A stretch of 6,678 nt of DNA from Candidatus Hermodarchaeota archaeon (GTDB taxonomy: Archaea > Asgardarchaeota > Hermodarchaeia > Hermodarchaeales > Hermodarchaeaceae). Below are positions 1 through 5,441 of the stretch, piece after piece. The stretch spans positions 1 to 6,678 of the forward strand of contig JAEOTD010000138.1 of the NCBI GenBank assembly GCA_016839995.1, in the 5' to 3' direction. The notes beneath the pieces were generated by a model that saw nothing but the letters and a program-made list of their open reading frames with translations, was not told the origin of the DNA and did not search any database. A program made the position numbers and the translations under genes. Numbering within the stretch: the stretch's first letter is position 1; the number at the start of each line of letters is the position of its first letter.

Positions 1-237
1 AAAACAGACGTTTCACATCATAGTTTTCTGCCTTTTTTGAGGTGTTTTGGGCGCTGCGTGGGGTGTATTGGGTGTGTTTAGTCCTCCTGATTGATGAGTT
101 ATGTTCTGTGTATCGAAATGGTTAGGTGTTTAATTGTGTATTTGTTCTACTAATAGTTATTAGAATATATTTATTTTTATATTGTTATTTTGTTGTTATA
201 TACTTTAAATTTATTAGTGAATTGTTTAACCTTTAGC

Positions 238-266
238 GGGTATCCCTGAGTTTTCGACCCATCGAA
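238..266 (+). repeat. Direct repeat copy 1 with internal hairpin
   Basis: First of two copies. The core AGTTTTCGACCCATCGAA (249-266) is identical over 18 bp to the second copy, and a looser match extends left to a shared GGG, giving a unit of 29-30 bp. Inside the core TTCGA (253-257) and TCGAA (262-266) form a 5-bp inverted repeat around CCCA. Copy starts are 56-57 bp apart, leaving 27 bp between units. It could be a protein-binding site, a structured RNA element or a remnant of a longer array; with two copies this cannot be decided. Confidence 0.7.
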
Positions 267-293
267 CAATAATACGTTTCACAACATAAAATT

Positions 294-323
294 GGGATAA
301 CGCTCAGTTTTCGACCCATCGAA
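294..323 (+). repeat. Direct repeat copy 2 with internal hairpin
   Basis: Second copy. Its core at 306-323 matches copy 1 exactly, including the TTCGA/TCGAA inverted repeat around a CCCA loop. The left part (GGGATAACGCTC) differs from copy 1 (GGGTATCCCTG) by several substitutions and one length change. It lies about 120 bp upstream of the SnoaL-like gene start and about 80 bp upstream of that gene's TATA-like box, so an upstream regulatory role is possible but not shown. Confidence 0.7.
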
Positions 324-401
324 GAAACGAGTGTCTTTCTTCAAAAATTATGGCTGCTAAAGCGTCCCTAGGGGTGAGTTATTTCGGCTAATTAATACTC
401 A

Positions 402-412
402 AAGGCTATAAG
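402..412 (+). promoter_or_regulatory. TATA-like box for the SnoaL-like gene
   Basis: AAGGCTATAAG combines a purine-rich BRE-like flank with a TATA element centred near 409. An archaeal start site about 27 bp downstream would fall near 436, leaving a leader of only about 10 nt before the ATG at 446. That short leader fits the absence of a Shine-Dalgarno sequence in front of the gene. Confidence 0.45.
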
Positions 413-445
413 GCTTCAAAACTTGTCAACCAAGGGCGTTTTGGC

Positions 446-868
446 ATGACACGTGCAAGAAACATACAATCGGCGCGTAATCTCCTTCGGTTCTTGGAAC
501 AGAGGAGGCTTCAAGACTTTGCGGAGCTGTTTGCAGACAATGGAAAATGGATTCACCCGTATCATTCAGGCTTGTTTCCGGCTGTAACCCACGGCAAGAA
601 GGCAATCTATAAGGGGATTAAGGATGCCGCGTCGAACTTTAGTGAAATCCACTTTCCGATAGATGAGATTCTCCCCTTCGAAGATCCCAATAAGGTGGCA
701 ATAAGGAATAAGGGAAAACTCCATCTGAAGAATGGTAAAGGCATCTATGCCAACGATTACTTGGCCCTTCTCACCTTTGATAGCCAAGGCAAAATCGTTG
801 AGTGGATCGAATACTATAATCCCATTATTGCTGCGAAAGCGTTTGGGTTAATGGACAAAATCAAATAA
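446..868 (+). CDS. SnoaL-like / NTF2-fold protein
   Basis: This 140-residue protein has the length and sequence pattern of the SnoaL-like branch of the NTF2-like superfamily, small cone-shaped alpha+beta barrels that include ketosteroid isomerase-like enzymes and PhzA/B-like proteins. Visible signs are the N-terminal helices with LQDFAELFADNGKW (22-35), the loop HPYHSGLFP (37-45), a central sheet region around 80-110, and the closing strand GKIVEWIEYYNP (115-126) followed by a short helix, a very typical end for this family. It is probably cytosolic, as no signal peptide or membrane segment is seen. Substrate and reaction cannot be assigned; members range from isomerases and cyclases to non-catalytic binders. 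ATG at 446 is the first ATG after an in-frame stop at 389, and a TATA-like box lies ~36 bp upstream. It stands alone on + and converges with the surface-protein gene. The family is best known in bacteria, so acquisition by transfer is possible but is inference. Confidence 0.85.
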   Translation: MTRARNIQSARNLLRFLEQRRLQDFAELFADNGKWIHPYHSGLFPAVTHGKKAIYKGIKDAASNFSEIHFPIDEILPFEDPNKVAIRNKGKLHLKNGKGIYANDYLALLTFDSQGKIVEWIEYYNPIIAAKAFGLMDKIK

Positions 869-980
869 ACCCAATTAAAACCTGAGTTCGTCATCAGCGT
901 TGCCACTTACACTTAGCTAGACTTAATGAGGATCTCTTCAATCGAAGTCTATATGTCAAAACATTTTAGTTGACATTGAA

Positions 981-1017
981 TAAAAAAAGAAGAGAGCGCC
1001 CAACTTTGAGTTGGGCG
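981..1017 (-). terminator. Hairpin plus T-run terminator of the surface-protein gene
   Basis: CGCCCAAC (997-1004) and GTTGGGCG (1010-1017) form a perfect 8-bp, GC-rich stem around a TTTGA loop. Read on the minus strand, the hairpin starts 16 bases after the surface-protein stop codon and is followed by a pyrimidine tract with seven T in a row (complement of 982-988). This is the layout of a bacterial-style intrinsic terminator; archaea mostly need only the T tract, so the hairpin may add RNA stability or stop read-through from either side of this convergent junction. Confidence 0.7.
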
Positions 1018-1033
1018 AGTAGGAACAACGATA

Positions 1034-3622
1034 CTATTCATGTTTGCGCCGACGGATTACCAGAATGATTCCAATTGCCCCAGCTACTCCAAGTAACAGG
1101 GCTTCAAAGGGGAAGCCGGGGATTGGTGGGGGTGGTGGGGGTGGGGTTGTGGTGGTGATGCCGTTATCGGTGGTGATGGATTTGTAGTCGGTGCCCATGT
1201 TTGCCGCGTTGTCATAGCCGGATACAGCAATATTGTGGTCCCCATCCACCAAGGTAGAAGTATTTAACGTGTAACTGTAGGGGGCCGTGTAGTCAGTATG
1301 ATGGAGGGTACCATCGATGCGAAAGTCCACTTTCTCCATTCCGCTTTCCCCGTCCGTTGCGGTGACATCGATGGCCAGCATTCCACTCACAGTATCCCCG
1401 GTATTGAAGCTTGTGATGGAGACACTGGGATCAACTGTATCATCAACTGAATACCCTAAGACACCTATCGGAAACCGTGTGGTCATCCCCCAGGTGTCTG
1501 TCCCCTCAAAATAGTAGTGGACATAAGTTCCGTAAATGTACCCTGGGATGATGGCACGATAGGCGGTTCCGGAATGATGGGTCATTGGGCTGACATACCA
1601 ATGTGTGCCTGAATCGTTGGTGTAGGTCAGAATTACGGTGGCGAGGTCCTGGTCTTCGGCATTAACTTGCACTAGGACCGGATCATTGTGGTTCGGAGTA
1701 CCGGAGATAATTTGATCGTTACTGAGTCGAGGGGCGGGGTCATCGTAGATGTAGAGGTCATCGAAGAGCAGTTCGAAGGGACCCACACTTGCCATGGCAA
1801 AGAAGGAGAGTTCTGTCAGGGTGGTATCAGGTAATCCGCCAAAGGCAGCTTGGTAGTCGTGAGCTAGGTCGCGGTGAAGTTGAATCCATGAGCCAACGGT
1901 GCCACTTCCTGTGACGTTAAAGTAACAAGTTGAACCGTTGCTATATGACCCCCAAATACTGGTTCCAAGTACGTAGTAGATACGGTTGCCATTTTCGAAT
2001 TCAATTCGAAATTCAGCGCGAGTGCCATCGAAGGCTTCAAAGCGCCACATGACATCGAAGTAGGTCTCACGAGAGCCATTGAGGGGTCGTGCATTCAGGT
2101 CATGTTCAAGATTAACCCACTGAATGTTGATGAGGGAGCAATTTGCGGCTTTTCCACCACCAACCCCTTGATCTGTTACCGTAACATTGGGGCTGGTTTG
2201 AAGGTTCCACCCAGAAATCAGGGAACCCGGGTCCCCCTGATCTTCGTAATCTCCATCACTGACAGCTCTTGCTACAAAGCGTATATCATCGACCAAAAGC
2301 TCAATCCAGGCACCCGGGTAACTCGCAAACATCAGAAGAGAGATTTCATCGAGATGCGCCTCATCTCTCCCATAGAGCGTATACATGTCCTGCCATAAAT
2401 TGTTTTGGAATATTTGCCAAGTCTCAGTGGTGTTGAAACCATCAATAAGTACATACTGATGTTGGCTGTTATTATTATAGGGAAAGGTGTCCCCGTGGCT
2501 TAGCACATAATACACTGAGAAGAAATGAGTTGCATTGCGGAATTGGAACTCTAACATGGAATAATCGAATGAATGTACTTGACTTTGGTTGAGGTGCCAC
2601 GCTATACTAAATGCTCCAGGGTTTTGGTCAGTGATTCGGACATTTAATGTCTGGGAGATTTCAGCAAGGCTCGAGTTTCCAACTGATGCACAAGTCAAAT
2701 TGCAACTATACATTCCAGAATACGCTGTTGTGCTTTGACTGATCTGTGATGCATCATAGTTTCCGGGAGTGTACCATTCTCCTATGGCAAACCACGGATT
2801 TTCGAGGTCGCCATTTCGAGTGGATCCCCCAATGAAGGGGGTTGTCTCATTGTATAACTGGACATCATCGAAAAAGGCGCGAAGCCACTGAGTCGAAGCA
2901 AAACCCGTTTGGAGGTAAAACCACATCATGGTAGCGGAAAGGCTTGGGGTAATAGGTCCTGGGAATACAGAGAGATAGTCTGAAGTTAAGTTTCGAGAGA
3001 AAGTATCCCAGCTATATAGGGCCCCATAAAGCACAAAGTAGCCTTGGGTTGAATGATTACTAAGAGTTAGTCCTTCTCCACCGGCAACATAGTACCGCAA
3101 TTGCTTACCATCAGAAAATGAGATTATCGCCGTGAACGTATCATAGTTTTGGCTTGCCATCGAATCCACATACCAATCGAAGCTTAATGTTAGGTTTCTC
3201 ATATCCGCCCCGATACTATCTTGGGACCAGAAAGCCATACCTCCGGTACTAGGATTAGGTCGTGTCTGTAAGCCTGCGGAATAGGTTCCCTGGCTGACAT
3301 GGTCGGGAGGTTGGGTCGCAAACCAATGGAATCGATCTGAACGGCGTTGGTAATCCCACTCGTCAGGATAATATGCGCCAGTCCAGTCTTCAAACCCGGA
3401 GTTTTCAATGTGGTTGTGCGTCCAATTGGTGATTCCTAGGTCCGGGCTTGGCGATGAAATAGATGCGTCAGGTAAAGCACTTGAAGCTTTCAAAGGTGAA
3501 GAATCATTAGAAGGTGAATGAATGATTGGTAACGTGTTTACTAAGTTCAAAGCAGTAAGCGGAATCACGGTGAGGAGAATTAGAATGACGAAAATCGATG
3601 TCGCCGTTTTGTGTGTAGCCAT
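1034..3622 (-). CDS. Large secreted surface protein, three CBM-like modules, Ig-like domains, PGF-type C-terminal anchor
   Basis: An extracellular, membrane-anchored protein of 862 residues from the preferred start (864 from the ATG two codons upstream; numbers here use the 864-residue form). Residues 10-30 form a signal peptide or signal anchor. Three tandem units follow at about 73-260, 271-452 and 457-628. Each opens with a GFE/GDLE/GDYE motif and closes with FDDVQLY, VDDIRFV or FDDLYIY, the pattern of jelly-roll carbohydrate-binding-like modules. A beta-sandwich region (~631-727) and a bacterial Ig-like domain (~731-820, with DGESGMEKVDFRIDG) come next. The tail is a TTTT-P7 stalk (825-835), IPGF (836-839), a hydrophobic helix (~841-858) and RRRK, resembling archaeal PGF-CTERM-type sorting tails. 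About 19 N-X-S/T sequons suggest heavy N-glycosylation. No catalytic signature is recognised; glycan binding or adhesion is inferred. The start at 3622 is preferred because GAGGT (3634-3630) sits 7 nt upstream of it but only 1 nt from the ATG at 3628. Confidence 0.88.
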   Translation of the reverse strand: MATHKTATSIFVILILLTVIPLTALNLVNTLPIIHSPSNDSSPLKASSALPDASISSPSPDLGITNWTHNHIENSGFEDWTGAYYPDEWDYQRRSDRFHWFATQPPDHVSQGTYSAGLQTRPNPSTGGMAFWSQDSIGADMRNLTLSFDWYVDSMASQNYDTFTAIISFSDGKQLRYYVAGGEGLTLSNHSTQGYFVLYGALYSWDTFSRNLTSDYLSVFPGPITPSLSATMMWFYLQTGFASTQWLRAFFDDVQLYNETTPFIGGSTRNGDLENPWFAIGEWYTPGNYDASQISQSTTAYSGMYSCNLTCASVGNSSLAEISQTLNVRITDQNPGAFSIAWHLNQSQVHSFDYSMLEFQFRNATHFFSVYYVLSHGDTFPYNNNSQHQYVLIDGFNTTETWQIFQNNLWQDMYTLYGRDEAHLDEISLLMFASYPGAWIELLVDDIRFVARAVSDGDYEDQGDPGSLISGWNLQTSPNVTVTDQGVGGGKAANCSLINIQWVNLEHDLNARPLNGSRETYFDVMWRFEAFDGTRAEFRIEFENGNRIYYVLGTSIWGSYSNGSTCYFNVTGSGTVGSWIQLHRDLAHDYQAAFGGLPDTTLTELSFFAMASVGPFELLFDDLYIYDDPAPRLSNDQIISGTPNHNDPVLVQVNAEDQDLATVILTYTNDSGTHWYVSPMTHHSGTAYRAIIPGYIYGTYVHYYFEGTDTWGMTTRFPIGVLGYSVDDTVDPSVSITSFNTGDTVSGMLAIDVTATDGESGMEKVDFRIDGTLHHTDYTAPYSYTLNTSTLVDGDHNIAVSGYDNAANMGTDYKSITTDNGITTTTPPPPPPPIPGFPFEALLLGVAGAIGIILVIRRRKHE
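1109..1146 (+). other. Potential G-quadruplex sequence in the stalk-coding part
   Basis: Five runs of four or five G (1109-1112, 1118-1121, 1128-1132, 1137-1141, 1143-1146) are separated by loops of 1 to 6 bases on the + strand, which satisfies the usual G3+/N1-7 quadruplex rule. The G-rich strand is the template strand of the surface-protein gene, so the mRNA is C-rich here. Much of it simply reflects the poly-proline codons of the stalk. Confidence 0.5.
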
Positions 3623-3629
3623 TTCCATA

Positions 3630-3634
3630 ACCTC
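3630..3634 (-). promoter_or_regulatory. Shine-Dalgarno that decides the surface-protein start
   Basis: Minus-strand GAGGT lies 7 nt before the ATG at 3622 and only 1 nt before the in-frame ATG at 3628. Normal spacing therefore favours the downstream ATG, removing two residues from the longest reading frame. Confidence 0.6.
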
Positions 3635-3667
3635 ATAGAAACAGAGTTAGACCTAAAAGAGTCAAAC

Positions 3668-3704
3668 CTTGCTTTTATGTGTTTAAAATATGACATAAAG
3701 CAAG
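3668..3704. repeat. Long inverted repeat upstream of the surface-protein gene
   Basis: CTTGCTTTTATGT (3668-3680) pairs with ACATAAAGCAAG (3693-3704) over 12 base pairs with a single bulged T, around a 12-base AT-rich centre. It lies between the stop of the HEAT-repeat gene and the start of the surface-protein gene, both on the minus strand. Read on minus, the proximal arm contains CATAAAAG (3679-3672), a TATA-like box about 50 bp before the start codon, so a protein bound here could block promoter access. Alternatively the transcript of the HEAT gene would form a hairpin followed by a T-rich stretch, acting as a terminator. Confidence 0.6.
3671..3679 (-). promoter_or_regulatory. Candidate TATA box of the surface-protein gene
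   Basis: Minus-strand CATAAAAGC would place an archaeal transcription start near 3648, giving a leader of about 26 nt that includes the GAGGT ribosome site. It lies within one arm of the inverted repeat at 3668-3704. A second AT-rich candidate, TATTTTAAAC, lies in the repeat centre. Confidence 0.35.
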
Positions 3705-3765
3705 TCTGATGTTAATGGTTACTTCTACTTTGTGTCCCAGGTCTCGATTCTCGTTAAAAAGGGGG

Positions 3766-4170
3766 TCAAGCATTTCGTCGTTGCATATGGTGGGCAGGTA
3801 GCCGTTCAAGGGCACGCCAGGCTGCTTGTCGGACCTGTTCATCGGTGTCCTTGCGGGCTTGAAAGATAGCTCCAAGAACCTTGGGTTCTGACCGAATATG
3901 ACTCAAGGCCTCCACTGCGTATCGTCGCTCATCGGCATCATCGCTCTGCAAGGTCTCTAAGAGGGGATCAATGGCTGGTTTCCCAATACGACCCAATGAG
4001 AGAGCCGCAAGTTTACGTGTGTAGTCATCCTCTTCGTCTTTGAGCGTCTTGACCAATTTGACGACTGCGAGGGCACCAATTTCGGATAACGCGGTGCTGG
4101 CTTGGAGGGCTTCACGACCTGGTTTACTGAGTTCTTTGATGAGCTCCTCAATACGTTGCTCAACATTCAC
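3766..4170 (-). CDS. Short HEAT-repeat protein
   Basis: A 134-residue all-helical protein of the HEAT / PBS-lyase-like repeat type. After a charged N-terminal helix (NVEQRIEELIKELS) there are about three and a half repeats, at roughly 17-45, 50-75, 81-106 and 111-124. Typical repeat cores are YTRKLAALSLGRIG, ERRYAVEALSHI and EQVRQAAWRALERL, with the conserved Ala/Leu and Arg spacing. Such solenoids act as protein-protein scaffolds or, in phycobilin lyases, hold ligands; no catalytic residues are visible, and the partner is unknown. It has no signal peptide and is probably cytosolic. The GTG at 4170 is preferred because GGAGG (4183-4179) lies 8 nt upstream. The longer reading frame would start with TTG at 4185 and bury this Shine-Dalgarno in its first codons. 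The neighbouring minus-strand genes are 143 bp downstream and 208 bp upstream, so separate transcription is likely. Confidence 0.82.
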   Translation of the reverse strand: MNVEQRIEELIKELSKPGREALQASTALSEIGALAVVKLVKTLKDEEDDYTRKLAALSLGRIGKPAIDPLLETLQSDDADERRYAVEALSHIRSEPKVLGAIFQARKDTDEQVRQAAWRALERLPAHHMQRRNA

Positions 4171-4178
4171 AGGAAATT

Positions 4179-4183
4179 CCTCC
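4179..4183 (-). promoter_or_regulatory. Strong Shine-Dalgarno for the HEAT-repeat gene
   Basis: Minus-strand GGAGG stands 8 nt before the GTG at 4170. This is the strongest ribosome site in the window and decides the start codon against the TTG at 4185, which overlaps it. Confidence 0.7.
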
Positions 4184-4224
4184 AACGAGGAGAATTAGCC
4201 CATTGGTGCGCTTTGAGTGTTTCG

Positions 4225-4271
4225 TTTTCGACACACAATCTGGCCTTCAGATACCAAAAAGAAGTCGAAAA
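4225..4271. repeat. Inverted TTTTCGAC / GTCGAAAA pair upstream of the HEAT gene
   Basis: TTTTCGAC (4225-4232) and GTCGAAAA (4264-4271) are exact reverse complements with a 31-bp gap, 55-100 bp upstream of the HEAT-repeat start. The same octamer is inside both repeat copies at 251-258 and 308-315. It may be a binding site of a shared regulator; chance is not excluded for an 8-mer. Confidence 0.35.
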
Positions 4272-4378
4272 TGTCGTTCAATTTACAATAACTATGAGTG
4301 AACTGAAATCTCTAGATTTGTGCAAATGATGTGAAACACGTAACCTAATACAATTGGCAAACAAGTCATTCGGGATTC

Positions 4379-5134
4379 CTAGGGTGTCACGCGGTACCAG
4401 TAGGAATAGGCTTCTGTAAAACCGAGTCCATAATACAACTGTTGTGCTGAATCATTTTTTTCCTCAACTTGTAAATACCCACGTTGAGCTCCACGACTAA
4501 GCCCCCACCCGATTAAACTTTGAGTAATTGAAGTCGCAACTCGTTGTCGACGATACTTTGATTCTGTGACCAATGAAAATAAACCTAGCCACTCTTGATC
4601 GAGTACACCCAAACCTATTCCCACCACTTTTTCGCCCATGATGGCAGCGGCGCAAGCTTTCTCCTTGGATATACGTTCAATAACCTCCTGGCGAATACTC
4701 ATTTCTTTTTTACCAAGCCCTGAAGCCTTCTGGTACGTTGTGAACCAGTCTTTCCAGGGGGATCCAAAGACTACAACCCCAATCTCCGGTTCTTCCAACA
4801 CTACATTTGCGAGGAGTGCGGTTAACACTTTCACACGCATGTCAATGATTAATCCCTTTGACTCTAGGAAGGAATCTAACTCGGTGGGCTGACTTGCTGC
4901 AGTCATTTGAAATCTAGTGGGCAACCTATGTTCTTTGTAGAATAACTGGACTTGTTTCAATGCTGTTTCAAGGTCTTCGTCACCCGGTTTACCAAGTGGT
5001 AAGACGCTGTTGGCTCGTCGCGTCACGCCATCGTTTGCACGGAGAAGCCATCCTTCATACTGTTTAGTGTGCTTTGCAGGCCAGGATCGACCGGCAGCCT
5101 CTTCGATTTCGCGAATGTCTTGGGGTGCTGACAT
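4379..5134 (-). CDS. GNAT-family N-acetyltransferase
   Basis: A 251-residue protein of the GCN5-related N-acetyltransferase superfamily, which moves an acetyl group from acetyl-CoA to an amine; the acceptor cannot be predicted. The N-terminal half carries a pattern common in one GNAT subgroup, DIREIEEAAGRSWPA (6-20), YEGWLLR (26-32) and TRRANSV (38-44). The C-terminal half (about 120-251) is the GNAT core. Motif A is YRRQRVATSI (194-203) and motif B is VEEKNDSAQQLYYGLGF (223-239), with the usual Asn and tyrosines. In motif A the usual first Gly of the (R/Q)xxGx(G/A) pattern is Arg (CGA codon). The ATG at 5134 is chosen because family similarity begins right after it; the frame stays open to 5287, but that stretch (rich in N, K and P) does not look like the family. 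No strong Shine-Dalgarno precedes 5134, only AGTGA. It is divergent from the longin-like gene. Confidence 0.85.
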   Translation of the reverse strand: MSAPQDIREIEEAAGRSWPAKHTKQYEGWLLRANDGVTRRANSVLPLGKPGDEDLETALKQVQLFYKEHRLPTRFQMTAASQPTELDSFLESKGLIIDMRVKVLTALLANVVLEEPEIGVVVFGSPWKDWFTTYQKASGLGKKEMSIRQEVIERISKEKACAAAIMGEKVVGIGLGVLDQEWLGLFSLVTESKYRRQRVATSITQSLIGWGLSRGAQRGYLQVEEKNDSAQQLYYGLGFTEAYSYWYRVTP

Positions 5135-5172
5135 GATGGTCACTGGCTTTTTATTAGGTGTAGGGAGGTTAC

Positions 5173-5182
5173 ATTTTTTATT
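5173..5182 (-). promoter_or_regulatory. Candidate TATA box of the GNAT gene
   Basis: Minus-strand AATAAAAAAT, centred near 5177, would place the transcription start near 5150 and give a ~16-nt leader before the ATG at 5134. A second similar element (TAATAAAAA, 5156-5148) lies too close to that ATG to serve it. The position supports the shorter GNAT start. Confidence 0.35.
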
Positions 5183-5271
5183 GTTGTTTGAGGATTTAAT
5201 AAACCACGACTCTATTGGGTATCTGGCATTTTCGGGTTTTTGTCGGATGTAGGAGGGAAAAGAACCCATTA

Positions 5272-5293
5272 AATTCAATAATTTCATTGAATT
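5272..5293. repeat. Inverted repeat in the divergent region
   Basis: AATTCAAT (5272-5279) and ATTGAATT (5286-5293) are perfect reverse complements with a 6-bp spacer. A dyad of this size suits a dimeric winged-helix or helix-turn-helix regulator and could serve either flanking gene, but AT-rich dyads also occur by chance. Confidence 0.4.
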
Positions 5294-5368
5294 CTATCCA
5301 ACTGGGTTGTCCCACTCGGTTGCGTATTTCAAAGAACCTGACCGTGAAAAATTGCAAAAGGGATACAG

Positions 5369-5376
5369 TTTATTTA
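5369..5376 (+). promoter_or_regulatory. Candidate TATA box of the longin-like/GTPase operon
   Basis: TTTATTTA preceded by GATACAG lies 66-73 bp before the ATG at 5442. A start site near 5399 would give a leader of about 43 nt. No better TATA-like element is seen closer to the gene. Confidence 0.3.
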
Positions 5377-5441
5377 GGAAAAGATGAGGTTCGTTAACAG
5401 GATTTGGACAGCGGACTTCACTGATTATCGAGTAGAGTGAT

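Larger units (their letters stand above)
1..445. other. AT-rich intergenic region, left edge
   Basis: No convincing gene is visible here on either strand. Bases ~130-225 are strongly AT-rich low-complexity sequence. The left edge has a T-rich stretch (T6 at about 32-37) that could be a terminator of a gene lying left of the window, but nothing confirms that. The right half holds a two-copy direct repeat (238-266 and 294-323), a perfect 8-bp palindrome CCCTAGGG (366-373) and a TATA-like box in front of the SnoaL-like gene. The near-repeat ACGTTTCACA(T/A)CATA occurs at 8-22 and 274-288 with one mismatch. Confidence 0.6.
5135..5441. other. Divergent intergenic region
   Basis: About 307 bp between the GNAT gene (-) and the longin-like/GTPase pair (+). 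It contains candidate TATA boxes for both directions and a perfect 8-bp inverted repeat at 5272-5293. An open frame continues upstream of the GNAT start across about half of it, and a 60-codon frame on + (5215-5397) is also open, but neither has a ribosome site or recognisable protein features. Confidence 0.55.

Noticed and set aside
87..97. C/D box RNA suggested by TGATGA and CTGA words
   Set aside because: The CTGA lies before the C-box-like word and no D box occurs at a usable distance downstream.
238..387. CRISPR array in the left intergenic region
   Set aside because: Only two copies, unequal in their left halves; a possible third match near 376-386 is weak and off-spacing, and no cas gene is in the window.
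2102..2398. 98-codon + strand frame antisense to the surface-protein gene
   Set aside because: It is a shadow of a well-supported gene and shows no domain, start signal or composition of its own.
5251..5260. GGAGGG as a Shine-Dalgarno on +
   Set aside because: No ATG, GTG or TTG start with a following gene lies at proper spacing downstream.
5135..5287. 51-codon upstream extension of the GNAT frame to an ATG at 5287
   Set aside because: The extension is rich in N, K and P, does not resemble the family, spans the likely promoter and a dyad, and the family pattern starts right after the ATG at 5134.
5215..5397. 60-codon frame on the + strand in the divergent region
   Set aside because: No ribosome site, no recognisable features, and it overlaps promoter elements.
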